Of a DNA stretch of 64,000 nucleotides, positions 34,793-43,144 are shown one piece after another (position 1 is the first letter of the stretch; each line of letters begins with the position of its first letter). The position numbers and the translations under genes are program-made. The DNA is from Sediminibacterium goheungense. Lineage in GTDB: Bacteria; Bacteroidota; Bacteroidia; Chitinophagales; Chitinophagaceae. The notes below the pieces were generated by a model. The model worked only from the letters and a program-made list of their open reading frames with translations. It made no database searches and was not told the DNA's origin. The DNA lies in NCBI RefSeq assembly GCF_004361915.1, contig NZ_SNWP01000011.1, positions 434,001-498,000 of the forward strand. The letters run 5' to 3'.

Positions 34793-34875
34793 CACTTTAT
34801 AGTGAAACACAGAAAAATTGAAACAGTTATACGCTGAACTTATGCATTATTCAACAATAGTTGCAGAGCTGACTA

Positions 34876-35232
34876 TTACCCCATCGAATGAACCATAGCA
34901 AGACTTTCTCTTGCCATCTGGCTATTGTACTCAAAACATAGTTGTTTGTGGTTAATGGTATCTACAATCGTCCCAATAACACAAAGTCCACCGGTAAATA
35001 AATACAATAAACCCATTCCGTTTTGCCTAACCATAAAACGCTGTATACCGGCAACCAGTACAAATCCTAAAATGCATCCTAGCAATATCTGATCAGTCTT
35101 TCTTCTTTTACCATTATAAACGGCGATAAAATTATGCAGACGTTCATCAGATAAACCTGCTGTAAGGTTTTGAATAAATACAAGTTCCTCGCCTTCAAGT
35201 GCGGGTATCAGGTTGTACAGGTTGGGTTTCAT
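34876..35232 (-). CDS. TM2-domain protein
   Basis: 118 residues. The TM2 domain is at about 48-95: LLGCILGFVLVAGIQRFMVRQ, then GMGLLYLFTGGLCVIGTIVDTI, i.e. two helices with the characteristic G-RF...G...T-GG...G...D spacing. The N-terminal about 45 residues are soluble. It is cotranscribed-looking with the DUF2752 frame just upstream (58 bp); the pair is common in Bacteroidetes. Function unknown. Confidence 0.75.
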   Translation of the reverse strand: MKPNLYNLIPALEGEELVFIQNLTAGLSDERLHNFIAVYNGKRRKTDQILLGCILGFVLVAGIQRFMVRQNGMGLLYLFTGGLCVIGTIVDTINHKQLCFEYNSQMARESLAMVHSMG

Positions 35233-35290
35233 GTGCTAATTTTTATTGATTTTGGTCACATGGAATTCGCCAATAACCATCCGCTTTGTA

Positions 35291-35596
35291 TCAGCATTTG
35301 TTATGGCTCATTTCATTTGGTGTCAGGGTATTTTTGATGATTTGCTTTATCCGTATAAATATAATGATAATAGCAAATATTCCCAATGGATGCTGTTGAA
35401 AAGAATTGCTGAAGCGAAAATGAAGTGCATCATGAATGGAGTGACCGATACCACAGCCAGGGCATTTGCCCAGCTTCAGCAGTGTAGATATACATAAAGA
35501 CTGCCCATCTTTATAACCTGGTAGAAAATAAAGCAGTAAGAGGGCGCTTACCCAAAAAATCAGCTCATTGTATGTAAAAATCTTTCTGATAGCTAT
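35291..35596 (-). CDS. DUF2752-family membrane protein, start codon unclear
   Basis: Reading minus-strand gives a conserved frame ending at 35291: VSALLLLYFLPGY, then LLKLGKCPGCGIGHSIHDALHFRFSNSFQQHPLGIFAI. That matches DUF2752 (CPGCG, then an alpha helix and a small-xx-NP/HP block). The open frame begins just after a stop near 35618 but contains no ATG, GTG or TTG before the core. It overlaps the end of marC. Either a rare start (ATA/ATT/CTG) is used or the gene is truncated. It pairs with the TM2 gene downstream. Confidence 0.5.
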   Translation of the reverse strand: MAIRKIFTYNELIFWVSALLLLYFLPGYKDGQSLCISTLLKLGKCPGCGIGHSIHDALHFRFSNSFQQHPLGIFAIIIIFIRIKQIIKNTLTPNEMSHNKC

Positions 35597-36174
35597 TATT
35601 TTCCAAATGCGGCAATATTACTGCTGAAGATCTTGACTGCGATAGCCAGTAGTATTACGCCAAAAAATTTACGAACTGCTAATAAGCCAGCCGGACCCAA
35701 AGCTTTTTCAATAACTTTTAATGACTTTAAAACTATGTATACTACGATGAGATTTATGAGTATTCCACTCAAAATATATAATTCTTCAAAATTGGCTTTG
35801 AGCGACATAACGGTTGTGAGTGTACCGCTACCTGCAATAATAGGGAAAGCGATAGGAACTACTGAACCGGATTTGGCATCTTTATCGCCTTTGAAAATTT
35901 CATGGCCCAGTACCATTTCAAGACCCAGTAAAAAAATAACAACAGAACCACCTACCGCGAAAGAACGGATATCAAGACCCAGTATCTTCAAAAATGCCTC
36001 TCCGGCAAAAAGGAACAGAATCATTAACAGGCCTGAAATCAACGTCGCCTGTGTAGACCTGATGCCCCCCATCTTATCTTTCAGCGAAATCAGTAGTGGA
36101 ATAGATCCGACAATATCAATTACCGCAAACAAAGTAAAGGTAGTCGTCAGTAAATGATCCAGCTGGAAGGTCAT
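35596..36174 (-). CDS. MarC-family integral membrane protein
   Basis: 192 residues, six predicted helices. TLFAVIDIVGSIPLLISL at the N-terminus, SFAVGGSVVIFLLGLEMVLG, and VPIAFPIIAGSGTLTTVMSL are typical of MarC/YhcE proteins. The function is uncertain despite the name. It is followed by the DUF2752 frame and preceded by a large hairpin repeat. Confidence 0.85.
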   Translation of the reverse strand: MTFQLDHLLTTTFTLFAVIDIVGSIPLLISLKDKMGGIRSTQATLISGLLMILFLFAGEAFLKILGLDIRSFAVGGSVVIFLLGLEMVLGHEIFKGDKDAKSGSVVPIAFPIIAGSGTLTTVMSLKANFEELYILSGILINLIVVYIVLKSLKVIEKALGPAGLLAVRKFFGVILLAIAVKIFSSNIAAFGK

Positions 36175-36205
36175 GTTGGGTGGTTTTGAGGGTAAGATAA
36201 GAAAA

Positions 36206-36269
36206 AGAGAGTAGTGAGTAGTCAGTAGTGAGTGAAAAATTACTCACTACTGACTACTCACTACTCTCT
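36206..36269. repeat. 28-bp-stem hairpin made of AGTAGTGAGT words
   Basis: A perfect inverted repeat of 28-nt arms (36206-36233 and 36242-36269) around an 8-nt loop; the arms contain AGTAGTGAGTAGTCAGTAG. It lies between the CWC-protein gene, whose stop codon it overlaps, and marC. The same core recurs inside the cobalamin riboswitch (38682-38732) and as a half copy at about 36517-36540. It may terminate transcription, but no T-run follows. Confidence 0.85.
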
Positions 36270-36486
36270 AAAACCTAAACACATGATTCCTGACCAGTTT
36301 GTACTCAAACTGGAGTGCTTCGAGGCAGTTTTTACATAGGCAGTCTGTGAATTTACTTTCTATATAAACTCTTTCTTCGTGTGTTAGTTTGGGACCGCTG
36401 CATTGGCAGGCCGGAATATTGCCTACTTTGCACTCAAATGTTTTCGTGCATCGCGGGCAATTTTTTATTTCATGTTTATGCATCAT
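36268..36486 (-). CDS. Small cysteine-rich CWC-type protein
   Basis: 72 residues with eight cysteines in pairs: CPRCTKTFEC, CQC, CLCKNCL. The arrangement fits the bacterial cysteine-rich CWC family, probably zinc-binding, function unknown. It lies downstream of the BtuB-like receptor; its last codons run into the hairpin repeat. Confidence 0.7.
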   Translation of the reverse strand: MMHKHEIKNCPRCTKTFECKVGNIPACQCSGPKLTHEERVYIESKFTDCLCKNCLEALQFEYKLVRNHVFRF

Positions 36487-36542
36487 GATGATCAGTTGAT
36501 AGTAAAATAATTATTCACTATTCACTACTGACTACTCACTTC

Positions 36543-38456
36543 TCACCAGTTAAACGTTACCCCCGCATTAAACAGGAAGGGTATGGCGTTAAAACCCCTT
36601 GCATCAAAGAATTTTTTACCGGTAATATTTTGCGCATCTGCAAAAAAGCGAACTCGTTCATTTAAAACATAATCAGCAGATGCGCCAAGAATAAAATAGG
36701 ATGGCAAAGAAATATCGGCACGGCGATAACCTCCGATATCAAATCGACTGCTTACATATTTCCCTGTAACTGCGATATTGAGTCCTTTACAAATGTCGAT
36801 ATTGGCAGACAGGTTAATATGGTGCTTGGGTCTGCGTAAAAGATAATCGTAGGTAACGGTATCTTTTGTAGTGAGCCGGTTTTGTGTTACTTCTTCACTT
36901 AATAGTAAAGTATAGTTGGCGCTAAAACCTGCTTTGCCTAAGCTGGCTGCCAGTTCCCATTCAAGACCGTTCACCGTCTGTTTTACATAATTAAAATAAT
37001 TAAAGGTGATATAGTTGTAATCGATACCATTATTGATCCTTCTGTTAAAATACACAAGCCTTGTGGTGAATTTTTGCTGTTGTATACTAAAACCGGCCTC
37101 ATAGTTTACAGATTTTTCAGCATTCAGCTTACTGTTTAAACTCAACTGGTAGAGAGAAGGTGCTTTAAATCCTGTTGAAATACTACCAAATACACGTAAA
37201 TGATCATTGAAACTATAAGACGGATTGAAGGTATAAGTACTGTTATTACCATAACGTGAATGATCATTGTAGCGGCCTCCTAGTTCTATATTGAGTTTTT
37301 TATAAGGGCTGTTGAAAAGAACCGATGCATATAATGCTGTTTGAGATAAGGAAGTGTCTCTGAACTGACTTTTGAACGGACCAAATGCACTTACAGAGAA
37401 GTAGTTCTGGTTATAAGAGCTGTAACGGTAATCGGCGCCGGTAAGCAAAGTAAATCCATTACCTAATCTGGTGCTGGCATACAATTCAATGAACTGTGAT
37501 TTACCGAAATAAGTGTTGTCTTCAAACCAAGTACTGGTTTTATGTGCACTATCGTTTCGGTAATTGCGGGTAAGCTCACTGTACTGGTAATTACCGGTAA
37601 TGGCAACGCGACCTTTTTTATATTGAAAACCGGTTCCGGTGATCAGTGATTTATTATGGATGTTATAATCTCTGTCGTCTGCGAATACGCCAGCGTCAAT
37701 TCCTGCTTTATACTGACTATACATCAGAAAGGCTTTGAAAGCCAGATGGTGGCTGGCCTGATAAGATAGTTGACCACTGGATACCGTACCGTCGTATTTA
37801 TCATTATCGTAGTTACGTACACCTGTACTATCGTAGGCAGAAGAAAAACCATTGGTAAACAGCCTTGCGAAACGGGTAGTATAGGTAAGTTTACCGGCTT
37901 TGCCAAATACCTGTACGTTGTTTCTGGATGTACCAAGGCTGCCCTGGCTCAGGGTTGCTTTGATATTGAATGGCTTTTTCGTGTCTTTTTTTACAGTGAT
38001 GATATTGATCACACCTGCAATCGCATCACTGCCATATAAAGTAGACTGAGGACCTTTACACACTTCAATTCTTTCCACATCATTTACAGAGAAAAAATTC
38101 AGGTCAAAATCGGTAGTGATGGTAGATGGGTCATTTAATGGAATACCATCCATCAATATCAGCGTACGTCCCGGTGAAGCACCACGGGTATATACGGTTT
38201 GTACGCTGCCGGTATTGTTAAAAGCACCATTGATGGTAATACCTGCCTGTTCATTTAATAATTGCGAAATGGTTTTGCCGCCACTTTTTTCAATCTGTTC
38301 TTTGGTAATAACAGTAATTACCTTACCGGTAGTACTTTGTTTTTGTTCCAGTTTGTTGGCCGTTACCACTACTTCATCGAGTGTAACAGTGTCTTTCTGT
38401 GCAAACAGGGTAGTACCCGTAAGCATGCATGCGAGGAGCGTAATTTTTCTGCTCAT
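36543..38456 (-). CDS. btuB: TonB-dependent receptor, vitamin B12 (BtuB-like)
   Basis: 637 residues with a signal peptide (MSRKITLLACMLTGTTLFAQ). The TonB box region is DTVTLDEVVVTANK, the plug (about 35-150) shows GKTISQLLNEQAGI and VERIEVCKGPQSTLYGSDAIAGVINIIT, and a 22-strand-type barrel ends in FLFNAGVTFNW with terminal aromatic. Length and features match BtuB. A cobalamin riboswitch sits upstream, which supports cobalamin (or a precursor) as substrate. No adjacent BtuCD genes. Confidence 0.9.
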   Translation of the reverse strand: MSRKITLLACMLTGTTLFAQKDTVTLDEVVVTANKLEQKQSTTGKVITVITKEQIEKSGGKTISQLLNEQAGITINGAFNNTGSVQTVYTRGASPGRTLILMDGIPLNDPSTITTDFDLNFFSVNDVERIEVCKGPQSTLYGSDAIAGVINIITVKKDTKKPFNIKATLSQGSLGTSRNNVQVFGKAGKLTYTTRFARLFTNGFSSAYDSTGVRNYDNDKYDGTVSSGQLSYQASHHLAFKAFLMYSQYKAGIDAGVFADDRDYNIHNKSLITGTGFQYKKGRVAITGNYQYSELTRNYRNDSAHKTSTWFEDNTYFGKSQFIELYASTRLGNGFTLLTGADYRYSSYNQNYFSVSAFGPFKSQFRDTSLSQTALYASVLFNSPYKKLNIELGGRYNDHSRYGNNSTYTFNPSYSFNDHLRVFGSISTGFKAPSLYQLSLNSKLNAEKSVNYEAGFSIQQQKFTTRLVYFNRRINNGIDYNYITFNYFNYVKQTVNGLEWELAASLGKAGFSANYTLLLSEEVTQNRLTTKDTVTYDYLLRRPKHHINLSANIDICKGLNIAVTGKYVSSRFDIGGYRRADISLPSYFILGASADYVLNERVRFFADAQNITGKKFFDARGFNAIPFLFNAGVTFNW

Positions 38457-38583
38457 TGTTATTGGTTAAAAAATTGAACAATGAGCTTTCAGGAAACATA
38501 AAAAACGGAGAAACATAAATAGCCGCTGCAGACAGCATTTACATTCCATGCTTTTCACCCGAAAGCCGTGAATGATCGTCTGT

Positions 38584-38825
38584 ATGTGGCAGGTCTTCTG
38601 GCTTGCTCTCTGCTGTTGAACCTTCCCATCCCGTTTTGTGGGGACAGTGGTTAGTAGAAACGGCAGTGGATTTGAGTGAATAGTGAGTAGTCAGTAGTGA
38701 GTGTAAATATTACTCACTACTGACTACTCACTGCTCACTATCAGAGCTTACAGCTACGGGGATAGCGCCGGATTTGCACCGGACTTCCCTTTTAATCCCG
38801 ACGGGTCGGGAACCAAATACTGCAC
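38584..38825 (-). promoter_or_regulatory. Cobalamin riboswitch
   Basis: On the minus strand the order of conserved blocks is TTGGTTCC...ATTAAAAGGGAA, CCGGTGCAAATCCGG, GCTATCCCCGTAGCTGTAAGC, CCACTG, GGGAAGG and GCCAGAAGACCTGCC, i.e. the full cobalamin element. It precedes the BtuB-like gene by about 125 nt. Between CTGTAAGC and CCACTG lies a hairpin built from the AGTAGTGAGT intergenic repeat (38682-38732). The first stem-loop holds the palindrome TCCCGACGGGTCGGGA (38796-38811 in plus orientation). Confidence 0.92.
38682..38732. repeat. AGTAGTGAGT hairpin inside the riboswitch
   Basis: Perfect 21-nt arms at 38682-38702 and 38712-38732 around a 9-nt loop. The arms share their core with the hairpin at 36206-36269, 2.4 kb away. 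The element lies in the optional, length-variable arm of the cobalamin riboswitch. Confidence 0.85.
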
Positions 38826-38896
38826 AAAAGTAGGCGGCAGCAGATGATTATGAAATTAAGTTTTACACTTTGGTGGGGAAAAGATATTTGAATAGC

Positions 38897-38996
38897 AGAT
38901 GGCAGATGGCAATAAATATGTGGCTACGTAAGTTACGATATTTTTAGTGGCTTTGTATACTTATATCTGATATCTGCGATCTGACATCTGCCATCT
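38897..38996. repeat. Inverted repeat of CATCTGCCATCT words
   Basis: AGATGGCAGATG (38897-38908) pairs with CATCTGCCATCT (38985-38996) across a 76-nt spacer that holds further TATCTGATATCTGCGATCTG words. It occupies the rest of the 570-bp gap between the riboswitch and the permease gene. No gene is seen in that gap. Confidence 0.65.
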
Positions 38997-39030
38997 TTCC
39001 TTACATTTAACACCACATCATACAATTCAT

Positions 39031-40380
39031 ATGCAGGGAAATCAAAAACTGAATCTTTTTAGCTTTACCATGATCGTTGTGGGGCTGGTGATTGGGATGG
39101 GTATTTTCAGAACAGCAGCTACCAGTGCCAAAGATGCTATTGAACCTTCGGTATATTTTACCGCATGGATATTGGGTGGCTTTGTGGCTCTTTGCGGGGC
39201 ACTTACCTATGCCGAAATTGGTAGTCGTTATCCGGTTACAGGTGGTTATTACAAAGTATTTTCCTATGCGTATCATCCCAGCATCGCTTTTGCCATTAAC
39301 TGTATTATTCTGATCAGTAATGCAGCCAGTTTAAGTGCTGTGGCATTGATTGGCAGCGGGTATATTACCAAACTATTTCCTGGTAGTGCATGGACGGATA
39401 TTGATAAAGCATTGATCAGTTGCGCAGCCATTATCTTTTTTTATGGTATTAACCTGATGGGACTGAAAATGAGTTCACGTGCGCAGAATATCCTGATGCT
39501 GATTAAAATAGGGATGATTGTAGTACTGATTCTGGCATTGTTCTTTCCGCATGAGCAGAGTGCTGTAGCGGCAGTAACTACATCAACATCAACCGGTGTT
39601 GAATCTATGAGCTGGGTACAGAGTCTGGGCATCAGTCTTATTGCGGTATCATTTACCTACGGGGGTTATCAGCAAACCATCAATTTTGGAAATGAAGTAA
39701 ACCAGCCTGCCAAAAACATTCCGCGGGGTATTTTTATTGGTATTGCTATTATCATTGTACTGTACCTATTGGTGAACCTCAGTTATTACAGCATTGTAGG
39801 TTTCGACCAAATGAAAGGGGAACGGGAAATAGCTTATGTGGTGATGGAGCGAACCTTTGGTGCAAAGGGTGCAGATATTTTCTCTTTCTTTTTATTTTTT
39901 GGTGTTCTCGCTTATGTAAATGCATTGCTGATGAGTAACCCCCGGGTAATGTATGCCATGAGTGAGGAAAAAACACTACCTTCTTTTTTTGCAAAACAAA
40001 ATCCAAAGAATCAGGTATTTACTTTTTCACTCACCGTATTCGCTGCGATGTGTATTGTGATTTTATTTTTTGCGCAAACTTTTGATAAGATACTCAACTT
40101 TACCATTTTTCTGGATTGCTTTGGTATGGTAGCATCCAGTGCTACTATTTTTATTCTTAGAAAAAGAACCCGCCACCTGGATGGAACAGGTATTTTTAAA
40201 ATGAAATTATTTCCGCTGATGCCGCTCATTTTTATGAGTGCTTATTTGTTTGTAGGCATCAGTATTGCTATGCAAACGCCTGACACTGCCTTTGTTGGTT
40301 TCTGTGTACTGCTGGGCTTTATGTTGATTTATTTCATTAGTACCAAATTCAGGAAACCTGTTACCGAAAAATCACAATAG
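39031..40380 (+). CDS. APC-family amino acid permease
   Basis: 449 residues, about twelve helices; LFSFTMIVVGLVIGMGIFR is the first-helix motif and SFTYGGYQQTINFGNEVNQPAKNIPRGI is the helix-6 block. It is a divergent paralogue of the permease at 14951. The PLP enzyme follows at 7 bp, suggesting shared use of sulfur amino acids, though the substrate is not visible. Confidence 0.88.
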   Translation: MQGNQKLNLFSFTMIVVGLVIGMGIFRTAATSAKDAIEPSVYFTAWILGGFVALCGALTYAEIGSRYPVTGGYYKVFSYAYHPSIAFAINCIILISNAASLSAVALIGSGYITKLFPGSAWTDIDKALISCAAIIFFYGINLMGLKMSSRAQNILMLIKIGMIVVLILALFFPHEQSAVAAVTTSTSTGVESMSWVQSLGISLIAVSFTYGGYQQTINFGNEVNQPAKNIPRGIFIGIAIIIVLYLLVNLSYYSIVGFDQMKGEREIAYVVMERTFGAKGADIFSFFLFFGVLAYVNALLMSNPRVMYAMSEEKTLPSFFAKQNPKNQVFTFSLTVFAAMCIVILFFAQTFDKILNFTIFLDCFGMVASSATIFILRKRTRHLDGTGIFKMKLFPLMPLIFMSAYLFVGISIAMQTPDTAFVGFCVLLGFMLIYFISTKFRKPVTEKSQ

Positions 40381-40387
40381 CATTTGT

Positions 40388-41560
40388 ATGGAACTCTCTT
40401 ATATTTTGAATGAACTGGCAGAAGATCGTGATGAATATTTCAGGGCTGTTTCTCCGCCCATTATACAGACCAGCAATTTTGCTTTTAAAACTGTAGATGA
40501 CCTGCGTAGATCTTTTGAAGATGAATATGCTACCTGGCTATATAGTCGTGGACTCAACCCAACTGTTGAAATTTTACGCAGGAAACTCGCGGCTTTAGAT
40601 GCGGCTGAAGATTGTCTGGTTTTTAATAGTGGTGCTGCAGCTATTTTTGCAGCAGTACTAGCGAATGTAAAAAGCGGAGATCATATAGTAAGTGTGAAAG
40701 AACCTTATACATGGGCGAGGAAAATGTTTGATGAAATATTACCCCGTTTTCAGGTAGCGGTTACCTATATTGACGGAACTGATATTGCTAATTTTGAAAA
40801 AGCCATTCAGCCCAATACAGCTGTGATCTATCTTGAATCGCCCAATAGCTGGATGTTTGATCTGCAGGATCTCCGAGCGGTGGCAGCACTTGCAAAAGCA
40901 AAAAACATTGTTACCATCTGCGACAACAGTTTTTGTACCCCTCTATTCCAGAAACCCTATGAAATGGGGATTGATTTGACACTGCAGTCGGCTACAAAAT
41001 ACATCAGCGGTCATAGCGATGTGATTGCCGGTGTTTTAAGCGGCAGCAGTAAGCAGATAACCCGTATCTTTAATAGTGAATACAATAATATAGGGTCCGG
41101 TATCCAGCCTTTCAACGCCTGGTTGTTGATCAGGGGTCTCAGAACGTTACCGGCACGTTTGGAACGAATTACGCGTACCACTCAGGCTGTAATTGAATTT
41201 TTGAAGACCCATCCCCTGGTAGAAAGGGTTATTTTTCCTTTAGACTCCTCATTTCCTCAATATGAACTAGCGGGCCGGCAAATGAAAGGAGCGTGTGGGT
41301 TACTGACTTTTATCCTGAAAACCGAATCCTGTGAAGCCATAGAAAATTTCTGTAACAGCTTGAAACACATACTGATGGCTGTTAGCTGGGGTGGACATGA
41401 ATCGCTCATTATACCCAAATGTGCGGGTATGCCGAGAGACCAGTTTAATCCGGGGCTGGCATTACACCGTAGTTTGCGTTTGTATGTGGGGTTAGAGGAG
41501 CCAGACTATATTATATCCGACCTTTCTCAGGCGCTGGATGTAATAAAGCACCATTCATAA
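40388..41560 (+). CDS. Trans-sulfuration-family PLP enzyme (Cys/Met metabolism)
   Basis: 390 residues, fold-type I PLP enzyme: SRGLNPTVEILRRKLAALDAAE and NSGAAAIFAAVLANVKSGD bind cofactor phosphate; the PLP lysine is in SATKYISGHSDVIAGVL. GLRTLPARLERI is another family block. It could be a cystathionine gamma-synthase/lyase or methionine gamma-lyase; residues visible here do not decide. Probably in an operon with the preceding permease. Confidence 0.85.
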   Translation: MELSYILNELAEDRDEYFRAVSPPIIQTSNFAFKTVDDLRRSFEDEYATWLYSRGLNPTVEILRRKLAALDAAEDCLVFNSGAAAIFAAVLANVKSGDHIVSVKEPYTWARKMFDEILPRFQVAVTYIDGTDIANFEKAIQPNTAVIYLESPNSWMFDLQDLRAVAALAKAKNIVTICDNSFCTPLFQKPYEMGIDLTLQSATKYISGHSDVIAGVLSGSSKQITRIFNSEYNNIGSGIQPFNAWLLIRGLRTLPARLERITRTTQAVIEFLKTHPLVERVIFPLDSSFPQYELAGRQMKGACGLLTFILKTESCEAIENFCNSLKHILMAVSWGGHESLIIPKCAGMPRDQFNPGLALHRSLRLYVGLEEPDYIISDLSQALDVIKHHS

Positions 41561-41644
41561 CGACGTATGAACGGTTTCCCTTACTGCTACTCCGCCTATC
41601 AGAAAATTATCTAACTGGTTGGGAAACTGTTATTTTTGTTATAT

Positions 41645-43108
41645 ATGAAGAAGTTAATTGCCCTTTTGGGATGTGCCATACTGGTGCAGGTGCAGGCTCA
41701 GACTACCAATGAAAAATGGGATCTGCGTAAGTGTATTGATTATGCTGTGCAGAATAATATCTCTGTCAGGCAGGCTGATGTACAGGCAAGAATCAGTGCC
41801 CTGCTTGCACATCAGTCAAAGTTAAGCCAATACCCATCCCTTAATATGAATTCAGGAACGGGTGTGCGTTTTGGTAGATCTATTGACCCAACAACCAACC
41901 AGTTCTCGACCAGCCAGTTTTTATACCAGAATTTCGGTTTGAATACCAGTATCCAGATTTATAATGGAGGTGCTATAAAAAACAATATCAAAGCAGCTGT
42001 TTTTAATGCACAGGCTGCCCTGGCAGAAGTAGAAAGAACGGCCAATGATATTTCATTGAACGTAGCCAACTTTTACCTGCAGGTACTGGCATCTAGAGAA
42101 CAGGTGAAAATTACACAAGTGCAGATAGCGCAATCTCAAACCCAGTTAGAGATTACAAAGAAAAGGGTAGAAGCAGGGGTGTTGCCGGAACTTAATCTGG
42201 CAGAGATTGAAGCCCAATTGGCCAACGACAGTAGTAATTTCGTAACGGCGCTTACCGGTTATGAATTGAATATCCTGAACCTGAAAGGCTTATTAAGTCT
42301 TGATCCGGCCATTGGTTTTGAACTGGAATTTCCACCGGTCGAAAGTATACCCCTTGAAAGTTTTGGTGATTTACAGCCCGAATTGGTGTATCAGTTGGCC
42401 CTTACTTCACAGCCTTTACAAAAAGCAAATGATTTCAGGATCAAAGCAGCCCAGAAATCTATACTCGCGGCCAAGGGGCAGATGTATCCTACCCTTAGCT
42501 TCGGAGGTAACCTGGCCACCAACTTTTCCAATTCATTCAAAAAAACAACCGGATTTACTTTTCTGGGTTATAGCCCTGTTACAGGTGCAGAACCGAAAGT
42601 TACCATCAGCAACGTAGACTACTATGTACAGAATCCTTTGTATCGCTTTTCTCAAAGCAGCAGAGGTTTTGGGGGTTTATGGGAAGGATGGTCTAATCAG
42701 ATCAGCAACAACTTTGGTCAGAATGTAGGGATCAATCTTTCTATACCCATTTTCAACAGCGGGCAGGCAAAAACAGCGTACCAGCGTTCGAAGCTTGACC
42801 TGCGAACAGTGGAGCTACAAAAAACACAGGCCGATCTCAAACTGAAACAGGATATTTATACAGCTTATAACAATGCAACAGCAGCACTGGAAAAATTTAA
42901 TGCCAGTAAAAAAACAGTAGCTAGTACGCAGAAAGCTTACGACTATGCATTGAAACGTTATGAAGTAGGGTTGCTTGGTTCGCTTGATCTGATCACCAAT
43001 CAGAACAATATGCTTCGGGCCAAAGTACAACAGCTGGCCAATCAATATGATTATGTGTTTAAAATGAAAGTGCTGGAATTTTATAAAGGACAGGGACTAA
43101 AACTCTGA
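41645..43108 (+). CDS. TolC-family outer-membrane efflux protein
   Basis: 487 residues from the ATG at 41645 (MKKLIALLGCAILVQVQAQ, signal peptide). Two OEP repeats with long coiled coils: WDLRKCIDYAVQNN... near the N-terminus and RYEVGLLGSLDLITNQNNML near the end. It forms the trimeric outer-membrane duct. The HlyD-type adaptor gene follows by 36 bp; no inner-membrane pump gene is present next to them. Confidence 0.9.
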   Translation: MKKLIALLGCAILVQVQAQTTNEKWDLRKCIDYAVQNNISVRQADVQARISALLAHQSKLSQYPSLNMNSGTGVRFGRSIDPTTNQFSTSQFLYQNFGLNTSIQIYNGGAIKNNIKAAVFNAQAALAEVERTANDISLNVANFYLQVLASREQVKITQVQIAQSQTQLEITKKRVEAGVLPELNLAEIEAQLANDSSNFVTALTGYELNILNLKGLLSLDPAIGFELEFPPVESIPLESFGDLQPELVYQLALTSQPLQKANDFRIKAAQKSILAAKGQMYPTLSFGGNLATNFSNSFKKTTGFTFLGYSPVTGAEPKVTISNVDYYVQNPLYRFSQSSRGFGGLWEGWSNQISNNFGQNVGINLSIPIFNSGQAKTAYQRSKLDLRTVELQKTQADLKLKQDIYTAYNNATAALEKFNASKKTVASTQKAYDYALKRYEVGLLGSLDLITNQNNMLRAKVQQLANQYDYVFKMKVLEFYKGQGLKL

Positions 43109-43144
43109 TAACCCACTTTTACAAAAAACAGAAATACAATACCT

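Noticed and set aside
35246..35497. Plus-strand frame opposite the DUF2752 core
   Set aside because: The minus strand encodes a recognisable CPGCG family core; the plus frame shows no conserved pattern.
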